A stretch of 64,000 nucleotides of DNA from Sphingomicrobium sp. (GTDB lineage Bacteria > Pseudomonadota > Alphaproteobacteria > Sphingomonadales > Sphingomonadaceae). Of the stretch, positions 1 to 8,178 are shown piece after piece. The stretch covers positions 1,675,501 through 1,739,500 of the forward strand of contig DATCMI010000001.1 of the NCBI GenBank assembly GCA_036563485.1, in the 5' to 3' direction. A program made the translations under genes and the position numbers. The notes under the pieces are model-generated. The model was given only the letters and a program-made list of their open reading frames with translations. It searched no databases and was not told where the DNA came from. Each line of letters starts with the position of its first letter. The first letter of the stretch is position 1.

Positions 1-7
1 GAGGATC

Positions 8-247
8 ATGTCTCGAGTGAGTAAGCGTTCCGCGATGGTGCCGCCCCGGGATCTGGGCGTGCCGGAATTCGCGATTTCCCAGCACCAGATCGAGCTCGCC
101 GCCGATCCGCGGGTCAGCATCAGGGCTTTGTTAGGGTCCGAGCCGCAGCCGCAGCGCTTCGTGGGACGGCCGTGGTTCGTGTGGCGGGACGACCCGGACC
201 TGGCGCGAGAGGTCAACGAGCGGCTTGCGCCCAGCGAGCTGAATTAG
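8..247 (+). CDS. Hypothetical protein, possibly 5'-truncated by the window edge
   Basis: A 79-codon frame opens with ATG preceded by GAGGATC, which is an acceptable ribosome binding site. Third codon positions are GC-rich, as in real genes here. It ends 13 bp before the convergent stop of the ThDP enzyme gene. The product is soluble-looking, with a C-terminal part rich in Pro, Trp and charged residues. I recognise no family. The frame is open up to the window edge, so the true start may lie upstream. Coding status is plausible but unproven. Confidence 0.4.
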   Translation: MSRVSKRSAMVPPRDLGVPEFAISQHQIELAADPRVSIRALLGSEPQPQRFVGRPWFVWRDDPDLAREVNERLAPSELN

Positions 248-260
248 CCGCAGCGGCCGG

Positions 261-1934
261 TCAGGTCCGCGACTTCTCCCGCAATGCCGCGATGGTCGTA
301 GCGTTGCTGATCGCTTCGACATCGGTCTTGCAGTGGAGGAGGCGGATGCCCTTCTGCTCCATCGCCCGGTCGAGCGCGGGAGCGAAATCCTCCGTGCGCT
401 CGACGGTTTCGGCCCAGCCGCCGAAGGCGCGGGCGAGTGCGGCGAAGTCGGGATTGCGCAGCTCGGTGGCGCTGATCCGTTCGGGATATTCGCGCTCCTG
501 GTGCATGCGGATGGTGCCGTAGGCGCTGTTGTCGACCAGAATGACGAGCAGGTCGGCGCCATATTGCTGCGCGGTCGCAAGCTCCTGCCCGTTCATCAGG
601 AAGTCGCCGTCGCCGGCGACGCAGACGACCGGGCGATCCTTGAAGCGGAGCGCGGCGGCGACGGCTGCGGGCAGGCCATAACCCATCGTTCCTGAGGTCG
701 GCGCAAGCTGCGTCGGCATCGAGCCGTAGCGCCAGTAACGGTGCCACCAGCCGGAGAAATTGCCGGCGCCGTTGCAGATGATGCTATTGTCCGGAAGCCT
801 GTCGCGCATGGCCGCGACGCACGGCCCGAGATCTAGCGTCACGCCGTCGCGTGCCTTGGGCTCCGACCATTCGAGCCATTCGGCGTGCGCCTGCTCGCCG
901 CACGAAAAGCGGACCAGGTCGGGATCGACCCAGCCGTCGATCATTTCCGCAAACTCGCCCATGTCGGAGCAGATCGGCAAGTCGGCGTTGTAGACGCGGC
1001 CGAGTTCGTTCGGATCCGGATGGACGTGGACCAACGTCTGTTCAGGGTGGTCGGGCGTGATCAGTGTGTAACCGTCGGTCGTCGACTCGCCGAGGCGCGC
1101 GCCCGCAGCGATGATCAGGTCAGCTTCGCGAATGCGCTGCTGCAGCTTCGGGTTCGGGCCGTAGCCGAGATTGCCGGCATAGACGCCGCACGTGTTGCAG
1201 ATCGCGTCCTGGCGGCGGAAGGCGGCGGCCACGGGAATGCCGTAGCGGAACGCGAAATTGGCGAAGTGGTGCGCGGCGCGCGGGCTCCAGTCGGCACCGC
1301 CGACGATCGCGATTGGCGCCGCGGCGCCCTTCAGAAGCTCGAACAGCGCCTGTACCGCGCCGGGATCCGGCGCTTCGGCGAGCGGCGGGACGGCAGGGCG
1401 GTCGGCCGCCTCGACTTCGTCGCGGAGCATGTCTTCCGGCAGCGCGAGCACGACGGGGCCGGGGCGCCCGGCCGTCGCGACACGCCAGGCGCGGGCGACA
1501 TATTCGGGGATTCTGCGGGCGTCCTCGATTCGCGCCGCCCATTTGGCGATGGGCGAGAAAAAGGCGGGGAAGTCGATTTCCTGGAAGCCCTCGCGGTCGC
1601 GGTCGCCGCGCGCGACATCGCCGATGAAGAGGATCATCGGCGTCGAGTCCTGGAACGCGACATGGACGCCGGCGCTGGCGTTGGTGGCGCCGGGCCCGCG
1701 GGTCACGAAAGCGATGCCCGGACGTCCGGTCATCTTGCCGTCGGCATCGGCCATGTAGGCGACGCCGCCCTCCTGCCGGCAAACGATCGTGTCGATCTCC
1801 GGCGTATCGTGGAGCGCGTCGAGAACGGCGAGGAAGCTTTCGCCCGGTACGGTGAAAATGCGGTCGCAGCCCTGGATGCGGAGCTGGTCGACGAGGATGC
1901 GTCCGCCGGTTCTGGCGCCGGTGCGTGTAGTCAT
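261..1934 (-). CDS. Thiamine pyrophosphate-binding protein, acetolactate synthase-like
   Basis: The 557-residue protein has the three-domain layout of the POX/acetohydroxyacid synthase family. The N-terminal Pyr domain carries the activating glutamate in CRQEGGVAYMAD, around residue 56. A central nucleotide-type domain covers about residues 190-330. The C-terminal PP domain has the ThDP/Mg motif GDGDFLMNGQE followed by DNSAYG. Such enzymes decarboxylate 2-oxoacids and ligate or release the product. The exact substrate cannot be read from the sequence. No small regulatory AHAS subunit is adjacent, so this is probably a catabolic or uncharacterised homologue rather than the biosynthetic IlvB. 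It starts at ATG and stands alone, upstream of nothing on its own strand. Confidence 0.85.
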   Translation of the reverse strand: MTTRTGARTGGRILVDQLRIQGCDRIFTVPGESFLAVLDALHDTPEIDTIVCRQEGGVAYMADADGKMTGRPGIAFVTRGPGATNASAGVHVAFQDSTPMILFIGDVARGDRDREGFQEIDFPAFFSPIAKWAARIEDARRIPEYVARAWRVATAGRPGPVVLALPEDMLRDEVEAADRPAVPPLAEAPDPGAVQALFELLKGAAAPIAIVGGADWSPRAAHHFANFAFRYGIPVAAAFRRQDAICNTCGVYAGNLGYGPNPKLQQRIREADLIIAAGARLGESTTDGYTLITPDHPEQTLVHVHPDPNELGRVYNADLPICSDMGEFAEMIDGWVDPDLVRFSCGEQAHAEWLEWSEPKARDGVTLDLGPCVAAMRDRLPDNSIICNGAGNFSGWWHRYWRYGSMPTQLAPTSGTMGYGLPAAVAAALRFKDRPVVCVAGDGDFLMNGQELATAQQYGADLLVILVDNSAYGTIRMHQEREYPERISATELRNPDFAALARAFGGWAETVERTEDFAPALDRAMEQKGIRLLHCKTDVEAISNATTIAALREKSRT

Positions 1935-1970
1935 GGGCGGCGCGTTAGCCGCAGCCGCCCAATCTTTCCA

Positions 1971-2642
1971 CTAGGCGCCCGGGTCCCAGAACAAGGCGAG
2001 TGCAAGGCTGCCGAGCAGTACGGCGTCGCGCTCGGCACCGGGCGTTGCCGGCGCGTAGACCGTCTTGGCGCCATTGAGATTGACCGCGCCGATCTGGCGG
2101 CCACCGACGCTGAAGCTGTAGCCGAGCGGCGTGCCTGCCGGCAGCGACCCGCCTGCGGCATTGTGGATCGCCTCGATTGCGACCCGCTCACTGCCTATGC
2201 GGATTTCGCCTGCCCGCGAGCGGCCTGCAAGCAAGCCCGTGCCGTAGGGCACTTCAGCCAGGAACAGCTCGCCGCCGCCGTCGAACCGGCAATTGTAGGT
2301 GAGACGACCGGCGGGGAGGACCGCAAGCCCGGCATCGAACTCGCCTTCGCGGAACCCGCAAGTGGCCCCGGCACGACCGTTCAATTCCGGGCCCGAAGCC
2401 TCGAATGTCGCCATGCCGCGGTTGCGCACGAAGATGTCGAAGATGCGCGCCTGTTCGGCCCTGCGGCTGAAGCGGCCTTCGGAAGCGCCGAGACGGAAGC
2501 TGCCGTCCTGCCAGCCGCCGATCCCGGTCAGCGCCAGCTGCTGGGTGCCAGCCGCGACATCCGACGGAACGGCGATGCGGGCTTCCGTGCAGGCGGAGAG
2601 CGCCGCCGCCGCAAGCAGAGCGGCCAACGTCAATTTACGCAT
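1971..2642 (-). CDS. Putative lipoprotein of unknown function
   Basis: The 223-residue product starts with a short charged segment, a hydrophobic stretch and the lipobox LSAC, so it is predicted to be lipidated at Cys18 and anchored in the membrane. The rest is beta-rich, with many Gly-containing strands and no recognised catalytic motif. It lies 36 bp upstream of the ThDP enzyme on the same strand, so the two may be co-transcribed. I do not recognise the family. Confidence 0.7.
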   Translation of the reverse strand: MRKLTLAALLAAAALSACTEARIAVPSDVAAGTQQLALTGIGGWQDGSFRLGASEGRFSRRAEQARIFDIFVRNRGMATFEASGPELNGRAGATCGFREGEFDAGLAVLPAGRLTYNCRFDGGGELFLAEVPYGTGLLAGRSRAGEIRIGSERVAIEAIHNAAGGSLPAGTPLGYSFSVGGRQIGAVNLNGAKTVYAPATPGAERDAVLLGSLALALFWDPGA

Positions 2643-2729
2643 TCGTACCTCTTGATCTTTGTTTCGCGTGCGGAACGCGTTGGCGGCGCGCAGCTTGCCG
2701 GTGGATGAACGCTGCGCGCCGCTTTTGGA

Positions 2730-3731
2730 CTAATGCGGCTGGTGCGCCGGCCGGTCGTCCTCTTGCGCGCCGCGCGTCTTCCACAGCGAATAGCCGATGC
2801 CGGCGGCGATCAGCGCGGCGGTGACGCCAAGGCTGAGCACCGGCGGGAATTTGCCGCCGTCCAGGAGGAAATCCGACACGAAGATCTTCGTGCCGATGAA
2901 GACCAGCACGGCGGCGAGCGCGTACTTCAGATAGTGGAAGCGGTGCACCATGGCCGCCAGCGCGAAATAGAGCGCGCGCAACCCCAGGATGGCCATGATG
3001 TTCGACGTGTAGACGATGAAGGTGTCGGTGGTGATCGCAAAGATTGCCGGCACGCTGTCGACTGCGAACACCAGGTCGGCGAGGTTGATGACCACGAGCG
3101 GCAGGAACAATGGCGTTGCGGCGGTCACCAGCTTGCCGGTCTTCTCGTCGGCCACGCGCACGAAGAAATGCTGCGCGTGCAGTTCCTTCGTTACCCGCAT
3201 GTGCCTGGAGATGAACTTGACGACCGGATTGCCGGCAACGTCCATCGGCTTGTCGCCGGCGAAGAACATCTTGATCCCGGTCGCGATCAGGAAGGCGGCG
3301 AAGATGTAGAGCACCCAATAGGCTTCGGCCACGAGCGCCGCGCCGCCGGCGATCATCAGCCCGCGAAGGACAATGACGGCGACGATGCCCCACAGGAGCG
3401 CGCGATATTGGTACTTCGCCGGAATCGCGAAATAAGTGAAGATCAGGCTGATCACGAAGACGTTGTCGATCGACAGCGCCTTCTCGATGAAGAAGCCGGT
3501 GAAATATTGCATTCCGGGCTCGGCGCCCTTGGCCATCCACACCCAGCCGCCGAACAGCAAGGCTATGCCGATGTAAAAGGCGGAGAGCTTCAGGCTCTCG
3601 CCGATGCCCATCTCCTTGTCCTCCTTGTGGAGGACGCCGAGGTCGAAGGCGGTGAGCGCGACGACGATGGCCAGGAACGCCAGCCAGAACCAGGCCGGCG
3701 TTCCCAACCAGTCAGCGAATAGCAGGTCCAT
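2730..3731 (-). CDS. TerC/Alx family integral membrane protein
   Basis: The 333-residue polytopic protein has about nine hydrophobic helices. It contains the TerC family signatures EKALSIDNVFV near residue 83 and LADLVFAVDSVPAIF near residue 217, whose acidic residues are thought to bind a metal. Members include Alx and TerC, implicated in manganese export and tellurite or pH stress. It begins 24 bp after the stop of the zinc-ribbon gene and is probably the last gene of a DUF465/zinc-ribbon/TerC operon. The short gap leaves no room for the yybP-ykoY manganese riboswitch that often precedes alx. Confidence 0.9.
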   Translation of the reverse strand: MDLLFADWLGTPAWFWLAFLAIVVALTAFDLGVLHKEDKEMGIGESLKLSAFYIGIALLFGGWVWMAKGAEPGMQYFTGFFIEKALSIDNVFVISLIFTYFAIPAKYQYRALLWGIVAVIVLRGLMIAGGAALVAEAYWVLYIFAAFLIATGIKMFFAGDKPMDVAGNPVVKFISRHMRVTKELHAQHFFVRVADEKTGKLVTAATPLFLPLVVINLADLVFAVDSVPAIFAITTDTFIVYTSNIMAILGLRALYFALAAMVHRFHYLKYALAAVLVFIGTKIFVSDFLLDGGKFPPVLSLGVTAALIAAGIGYSLWKTRGAQEDDRPAHQPH

Positions 3732-3755
3732 GATCCACGCCCCTGTCCGCGAGGG

Positions 3756-4016
3756 TTAGTCGAAGAGCTCTTCGAGGAAGGACTTGCGGCGCTTGTGCTT
3801 GTGATGGCCGTAGCCGTGCGGCTGCGGCGCGTAGCCGGGGTGGGGATGCGGCTGGGGCGCCTGCTGCACGGGAGGCTGCTGGACCGCCGATCGCTCGATG
3901 ATCTTGTCGAGCTCTCCGCGGTCGAGCCATACGCCGCGACACGAGGGGCAATAATCGATCTCGATCCCCTGGCGCTCCGACATGGTGAGCGGGGTCTTGC
4001 AGGTTGGGCAGAGCAT
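3756..4016 (-). CDS. TFIIB-type zinc ribbon protein
   Basis: The 86-residue protein has a zf-TFIIB ribbon: CPTC near the start, then a CPSCRGVWLDRGEL segment. This gives two CxxC pairs able to bind one zinc. A Pro/Gln/His-rich linker follows, then a basic-acidic tail ending FLEELFD. The chosen ATG is preceded by AAAGGATCT. This ribosome binding site lies inside the last codons of the upstream DUF465 gene, 5 bp away, which argues for coupling. In-frame sequence upstream of this ATG overlaps the DUF465 gene and is not coding. Function is unknown. Confidence 0.8.
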   Translation of the reverse strand: MLCPTCKTPLTMSERQGIEIDYCPSCRGVWLDRGELDKIIERSAVQQPPVQQAPQPHPHPGYAPQPHGYGHHKHKRRKSFLEELFD

Positions 4017-4021
4017 GGCCG

Positions 4022-4195
4022 TCAGATCCTTTCGGGGCGGAGGGTGAGGCGGTGGATCAGGTCCTTGGCGCGCAGCTTCAAACGCTTGAGCTGCATGACC
4101 TTGCGCCAGTTGGGCAGGCGCCGGCGTTCTTCGCTGATCAGTTGTTCGTCGAGCCGCTGGTGGACTTCGAGCAGGCGGTAAAGCCTCGGGTTCAT
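4022..4195 (-). CDS. DUF465 (YdcH-like) family small protein
   Basis: A 57-codon gene starts at ATG with the strong site GAGGAGAATG just upstream. The product begins MNPRLYRLLEVHQRLDEQL, has the LKRLKLRAKDLI motif near residue 37, and is highly charged and helical. These are hallmarks of DUF465, a family of short coiled-coil proteins of unknown function that are common in alphaproteobacteria. It is the first gene of the probable operon with the zinc-ribbon and TerC genes. Confidence 0.75.
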   Translation of the reverse strand: MNPRLYRLLEVHQRLDEQLISEERRRLPNWRKVMQLKRLKLRAKDLIHRLTLRPERI

Positions 4196-4437
4196 CGGTC
4201 ATTCTCCTCGTATCGAAACAAAGTTCGATCGGAGGATCCGATGCTTCTTGGGGGAGAGGGAAGAGAGCCCCGTCGACGCACCGGATCCATCCGATGCGGT
4301 CCGACATCACGAGGCCCTGCTGTAGGGCGGGGCTTCGCCAGAGGGGCCCGGTCCGCGCGCTCTATCTTGGGGCGAACATGCGCGGCGTCAAGGGCGCCCG
4401 TGTTTGGACTGGGTCGTAAGGAGCGGCAGCGGTGGCG

Positions 4438-4460
4438 GTCACGGGAATGAATCCCGTGAC
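4438..4460. repeat. Perfect inverted repeat, 9-bp arms
   Basis: GTCACGGGA and TCCCGTGAC flank a 5-nt ATGAA loop. This is the first of three hairpins in the gene-poor stretch 4196-4559 between the aldehyde dehydrogenase stop and the DUF465 start, both on the minus strand. It has no T-tract, so terminator function is uncertain. Confidence 0.5.
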
Positions 4461-4467
4461 GTCAGAC

Positions 4468-4487
4468 GGGCTCAGCTGCGCTGACCC
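4468..4487. repeat. Short imperfect hairpin
   Basis: The arms GGG-C-TCAGC and GCTGA-CCC enclose a TGC loop, with one bulged base. It is the second hairpin in the 4196-4559 intergenic stretch. Role unknown. Confidence 0.35.
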
Positions 4488-4514
4488 GCTGGCCGGCTTT
4501 CGCGCATTCTTCGA

Positions 4515-4550
4515 CACAAGCGCCGATTGCTGCGCAATCGCTCACTTGTG
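4515..4550. terminator. Stem-loop just downstream of the aldehyde dehydrogenase gene
   Basis: The outer arms are CACAAG and CTTGTG. The inner arms CGATTGC and GCAATCG surround a TGC loop. It begins about 10 bp after the stop codon at 4560 in the direction of transcription (minus). There is no clear U-tract, so it may be a weak or Rho-assisted 3' end. The remaining part of the 4196-4559 stretch shows no convincing gene. Confidence 0.4.
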
Positions 4551-4559
4551 CTCGGGCGC

Positions 4560-5987
4560 TCAAGCCTGATGAATCGCCTTCACCACCTGGTAGCTCTCGA
4601 GGCCTTCCTTGCCGCCTTCGCTGCCGAAGCCGGAGTCCTTGACCCCGCCGAACGGCGCGTCGGCGACCGAGATCGCGAAGCTGTTGATGCCGACCATGCC
4701 CGCCTCGATGGCGTCGCCGAGCAGGTTGGCGCGACGTCCGTTCTCCGTGAAGGCAAAGGCGGCGAGGCCGTAGGGCAGGCGATTGGCCTGCTCGATGGCT
4801 TCGTCGAAGTCCTTGAACGGGCGCGAGACCGCGACCGGGCCGAACGGCTCGGTGTTCATGATGTCGGCCTCGAGCGGAACGTCGGCGAGAAGCGTCGGCT
4901 CGAAGAAGAAGCCGGAGTTGCCGCGGTGCCCGCCTGCAAGGACCTTCGCGCCCTTTGCGCGCGCGTCCTCGACCAGCTTGTCGATCGCTTCGGGACGACG
5001 CTGGTTGGCAAGCGGGCCCATCTTGCTGCCCTCATCGAGGCCGCTGCCGACCTTCACCTTTGCGGTGCGCTCGGCGAAGCCCTTGATGAAGGCGTCGTAA
5101 ATGCCTTCCTGGACGTAGAAGCGGGTCGGCGACACGCAGACCTGGCCGGCGTTCCGGAATTTCTGGGGCACGACCATGTCGAGCGTCTTTTCGAGATCGC
5201 AATCGTCAAAAATGAGCACCGGCGCGTGGCCGCCCAGCTCCATCGTCACGCGAGTCATGCTGTCGGCGCACAGGCGCATCAGATGCTTGCCGACATTGGT
5301 TGATCCGGTGAAGCTGACCTTGCGGATGACGCGGCTGGCGATGAGGTGCGAGCTGACCTTGTCGGGGACGCCGAAGACGATCTGGAACACGCCCTTGGGC
5401 AGGCCGGCATCGTCGAGTGCCTTGGCCAGCGCCTGGGTGCAGCCGGGGGTTTCTTCGGGCGGCTTGGAGATCACCGAGCAGCCGGCCGCAAGCGCCGCCG
5501 CGACTTTCTTGGCGAGCAGGTAGATCGGGAAGTTCCACGGCGTGAAGGTGGCGACCGGACCGACCGGCTCGTGCATCACACGGCTGAGCTGGCCCGCGGG
5601 GCGGACGAGCACGCGGCCATAATCGCGCTTCGCTTCCTCGGCATACCAATCGAACAGCTGGGCCGACCCGAGCACTTCCGCCTTCGCTTCGGGGAAGATC
5701 TTGCCTTGCTCCTGGGTCAGCAAGCGGCCGATTTCGTCGGCGCGCTCACGCAGCAGCTTGGCCGCCTTGTGCAGGATCGCGCCGCGCTTTTCGACGTCGG
5801 TCGCACGCCATATGGGATAGCTACGCTCGGCGGCAGCAAGCGCCTCGTCGAGGTCGGCTTCCGTGGCGAGCGGAAGCTCGGCGATCGGCTGCGCGTCGGC
5901 CGGGTTGACGACGGTGAAATGGTCGCGGTCCTCGCCCGCTTTCCAGGCGCCGTCGATGAAGAGCTTGAGGTCGGTTTCATATCCCAT
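4560..5987 (-). CDS. gabD: NAD(P)-dependent aldehyde dehydrogenase, succinate-semialdehyde dehydrogenase type
   Basis: The 475-residue ALDH-superfamily enzyme has the NAD-binding segment TPWNFPIYLLA, the general-base region MELGGHAPVL and the catalytic cysteine in NAGQVCVSPTR. The shape and motifs fit the GabD-like clade that oxidises succinate semialdehyde to succinate. A related semialdehyde (glutarate or 2-oxoglutarate semialdehyde) cannot be excluded. The frame stays open upstream to 6161, but that part runs antisense through the SCP2 gene. The ATG at 5987, just before GYETDLKLFIDG, matches where the family normally starts. It is divergent from the SCP2 gene. Confidence 0.85.
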   Translation of the reverse strand: MGYETDLKLFIDGAWKAGEDRDHFTVVNPADAQPIAELPLATEADLDEALAAAERSYPIWRATDVEKRGAILHKAAKLLRERADEIGRLLTQEQGKIFPEAKAEVLGSAQLFDWYAEEAKRDYGRVLVRPAGQLSRVMHEPVGPVATFTPWNFPIYLLAKKVAAALAAGCSVISKPPEETPGCTQALAKALDDAGLPKGVFQIVFGVPDKVSSHLIASRVIRKVSFTGSTNVGKHLMRLCADSMTRVTMELGGHAPVLIFDDCDLEKTLDMVVPQKFRNAGQVCVSPTRFYVQEGIYDAFIKGFAERTAKVKVGSGLDEGSKMGPLANQRRPEAIDKLVEDARAKGAKVLAGGHRGNSGFFFEPTLLADVPLEADIMNTEPFGPVAVSRPFKDFDEAIEQANRLPYGLAAFAFTENGRRANLLGDAIEAGMVGINSFAISVADAPFGGVKDSGFGSEGGKEGLESYQVVKAIHQA

Positions 5988-6060
5988 GGGCGGGCAGATA
6001 GGCGCGGCTTGATGCAGCCGCAACGGCTCGCTACCGCTACTGACAAAGGAGAAAGTAGCG

Positions 6061-6363
6061 ATGACCAAGCAAGAGCTCGTGGCCAAGATGCAGGAGAACA
6101 ATGCGTTCGTTCCCGGCAAGCGCGTGAAGATCGACTTCGGCGGCGAGCAGGGCGTGGTCATGCTCGACGGCGCGGCCAGTCAGGTCAGCGAAGAAGACGG
6201 ATCCGCCGACACGACGATCAAGGTCGGCTGGGACGATTGGCAGCAGATGGCGTCGGGTCAGCTCGACGGCATGACCGCGTTCATGATGGGCAAGCTGAAG
6301 GTCGAAGGCGACATGACCAACGCCATGCAGCTGCAGGGTGTGCTGGCGAAGCTGAAGGGCTAG
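6061..6363 (+). CDS. SCP2 sterol-binding domain protein
   Basis: The 100-residue protein is essentially one SCP2 domain. Typical features are the TTIKVGWDDW segment and the C-terminal MMGKLKVEGDM motif. SCP2 domains form a hydrophobic cavity that binds acyl chains or sterol-like lipids, and short bacterial versions are of unknown function. A GGAG-type site precedes the ATG by about 9 nt. It is divergent from the aldehyde dehydrogenase gene, and its stop overlaps the stop of the convergent HExxH gene by 4 bp. Confidence 0.85.
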   Translation: MTKQELVAKMQENNAFVPGKRVKIDFGGEQGVVMLDGAASQVSEEDGSADTTIKVGWDDWQQMASGQLDGMTAFMMGKLKVEGDMTNAMQLQGVLAKLKG

Positions 6364-7361
6364 CCGCGCTCGCCGGCCGTTCCGCCCACGCACCGGGTGC
6401 GCGCGGTGTCGAGCAGGGGCCCCAGCGCGAGCGCTTTGGGATATTCTTCCCGCCACTGCGGCCAGCACGCCTGGATGAGCATCGCTTCGCCGGTGCCGTA
6501 GGCGTAGACGACCTCGCGTTTTTTGTCGGCCATGACCGGGTTGGCGAGTTCCTGTAGCGTCGCCTGTTCCAGCCGCGCCGCAGTTTCTCGAACGTCGGCG
6601 CGCGGGTACCATTTGCCGAGCCGGATCTCGGTCCAGCGAGCGACGCCCTCCTGCCAGAGCTGGAATTCGAAATAGCGCCAGTTCTTTTCGCCTGCGGCCG
6701 CGGCGAGCTGAGCGCGGGCGTGCATGTAATCGGCGAATGCACGCCCGAATTGCGGCGTCCCCCGAGCGGCGACTGCGGCGGAAAGTTTCAGGGACGCAGC
6801 GTTGAACGCGGCAATCACTTCGGGGCGGTCGTAGGGAAAGGCATAGTTGAGCACCCACATGCCGGTCGTGTCGCCGCCGTGAAGGTCGAGGGCATGGGTG
6901 CGCGCGAAGTAATCAGGCAGCGCATATTGCCACTGGTGAAAATGTTCGTGGAGGATGGTGCGAATCCAGCTTGGCTCCGCCCTTCCTGTCGATTGCGGTG
7001 TTCCCATCACGATGACCGATGGCGGCCCGAACAGCGGCATCGCCGCGAGCAGCTTGTCGGGCATGCCGGAGCGCGGCCGCGCGTAGCTTTTGCACCCGGT
7101 CGCACTGTCGATCCCCGCCGCGGTGAAACCATTAGGAACCTGGTCCCGGCACAGCAGCACCTCCTGCTTTCCGTCGATCAGGAGGAAGCCGAACGGGGCC
7201 TTGCCGTAACCGGGCCAGACGCGCTCGCCTTCGTCGGCCGAGAAGGTGCGGACCTGGGCCAAGGTCGGCCCCAGCTTTTCGGTCGTGCCGGGCGCGGCAC
7301 CTGCACTGGTCGAAGCTGAAATGGCGGTCAGCAACAGCCCCAGAACGATACGCTTTTCCAT
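6360..7361 (-). CDS. Exported putative zinc metallopeptidase (HExxH), unknown family
   Basis: The 333-residue product starts with a signal peptide (MEKRIVLGLLLTA, cleavage near AGA). It has an HEHFH sequence at residues 138-142, which fits HExxH with His138, Glu139 and His142. WQEGVARWTE around residue 238 could supply a third, glutamate ligand as in gluzincins. This suggests a periplasmic zinc peptidase, but I do not recognise the family and substrate is unknown. The ATG at 7361 follows a GGGGGGC purine run. Upstream in-frame sequence overlaps the divergent scoA region and is unlikely to be translated. Confidence 0.65.
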   Translation of the reverse strand: MEKRIVLGLLLTAISASTSAGAAPGTTEKLGPTLAQVRTFSADEGERVWPGYGKAPFGFLLIDGKQEVLLCRDQVPNGFTAAGIDSATGCKSYARPRSGMPDKLLAAMPLFGPPSVIVMGTPQSTGRAEPSWIRTILHEHFHQWQYALPDYFARTHALDLHGGDTTGMWVLNYAFPYDRPEVIAAFNAASLKLSAAVAARGTPQFGRAFADYMHARAQLAAAAGEKNWRYFEFQLWQEGVARWTEIRLGKWYPRADVRETAARLEQATLQELANPVMADKKREVVYAYGTGEAMLIQACWPQWREEYPKALALGPLLDTARTRCVGGTAGERG

Positions 7362-7470
7362 CTCAATGCCCCCCGTCGACAGCAGCCTAGCTTGTTTCGG
7401 AAAGTGAATGAACAGGCCACTCCGTCGAGGCTCGCTTGACCGGCGACCGCGCTTTTCCCATGGGCGAGCC

Positions 7471-8178
7471 ATGCAGAAGATCTACGACAATGCGGAAAGT
7501 GCGCTTGAGGGACTGCTTCACGATGGCATGACCATCGCCGCCGGCGGCTTCGGCCTCTGCGGGATTCCGGAGCGGCTGATCGACGCCATCGTCGCCAGCG
7601 GCGTCAAGGACCTGACGATCGCATCCAATAATGCCGGCATCGACAATGAAGGCCTCGGCAAGCTGCTGCGCACCCGCCAGGTGAAGAAGATGATCTCGTC
7701 CTACGTCGGCGAGAACAAGGAGTTCGAGCGGCAATTCCTCGCCGGCGAGCTTGAGGTGGAATTCTGTCCGCAGGGCACGCTTGCCGAGCGGATGCGGGCC
7801 GGCGGCGCCGGGATCCCGGGCTTCTACACCAAGACGGGCTACGGAACGCAGGTCGCCGAGGGCAAAGAGGTCAAGGAGTTCGACGGGGAGGAATATATCC
7901 TCGAGCGCGGCATCCGCGCCGACCTCAGCATCATCAAGGGCTGGAAGGCGGACGAGAGCGGGAATTTGATGTTCCGCAAGACGGCGCGCAACTTCAACCA
8001 GCCTGCCGCCACGTGCGGCAAGATCTGCGTTGCCGAGGTCGAGGAGATCGTGCCCGTCGGGTCGCTCGATCCGGACTGCATCCACCTGCCGTCGATCTTC
8101 GTCAAACGGCTGATCCTCGGCGCGCCCTACGACAAGAAAATCGAGTTCCGGACTGTTCGGGAGAGGGAGGCAGCATGA
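7471..8178 (+). CDS. scoA: 3-oxoacid CoA-transferase subunit A
   Basis: The 235-residue protein has the subunit A CoA-binding glycine-rich segment AAGGFGLCGIPE near the N-terminus. It continues with family features GAGIPGFYT and KTARNFN. With subunit B, encoded nearby, it transfers CoA from succinyl-CoA to acetoacetate or a related 3-oxoacid in the cytoplasm. The ATG at 7471 was chosen because the family starts just before KIYDNAESAL. The stop overlaps the start of the next gene as ATGA. In-frame sequence upstream is not typical of the family. Confidence 0.9.
   Translation: MQKIYDNAESALEGLLHDGMTIAAGGFGLCGIPERLIDAIVASGVKDLTIASNNAGIDNEGLGKLLRTRQVKKMISSYVGENKEFERQFLAGELEVEFCPQGTLAERMRAGGAGIPGFYTKTGYGTQVAEGKEVKEFDGEEYILERGIRADLSIIKGWKADESGNLMFRKTARNFNQPAATCGKICVAEVEEIVPVGSLDPDCIHLPSIFVKRLILGAPYDKKIEFRTVREREAA

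Noticed and set aside
885-2708. 607-codon plus-strand frame
   Set aside because: Antisense to the ThDP enzyme and the lipoprotein, which have clear motifs. The frame has no family features.
3732-3755. Possible yybP-ykoY manganese riboswitch before the TerC gene
   Set aside because: Only 24 bp separates the two genes, far too short for the aptamer.
5346-6557. 403-codon plus-strand frame
   Set aside because: Antisense to the aldehyde dehydrogenase and out of frame with the SCP2 gene.
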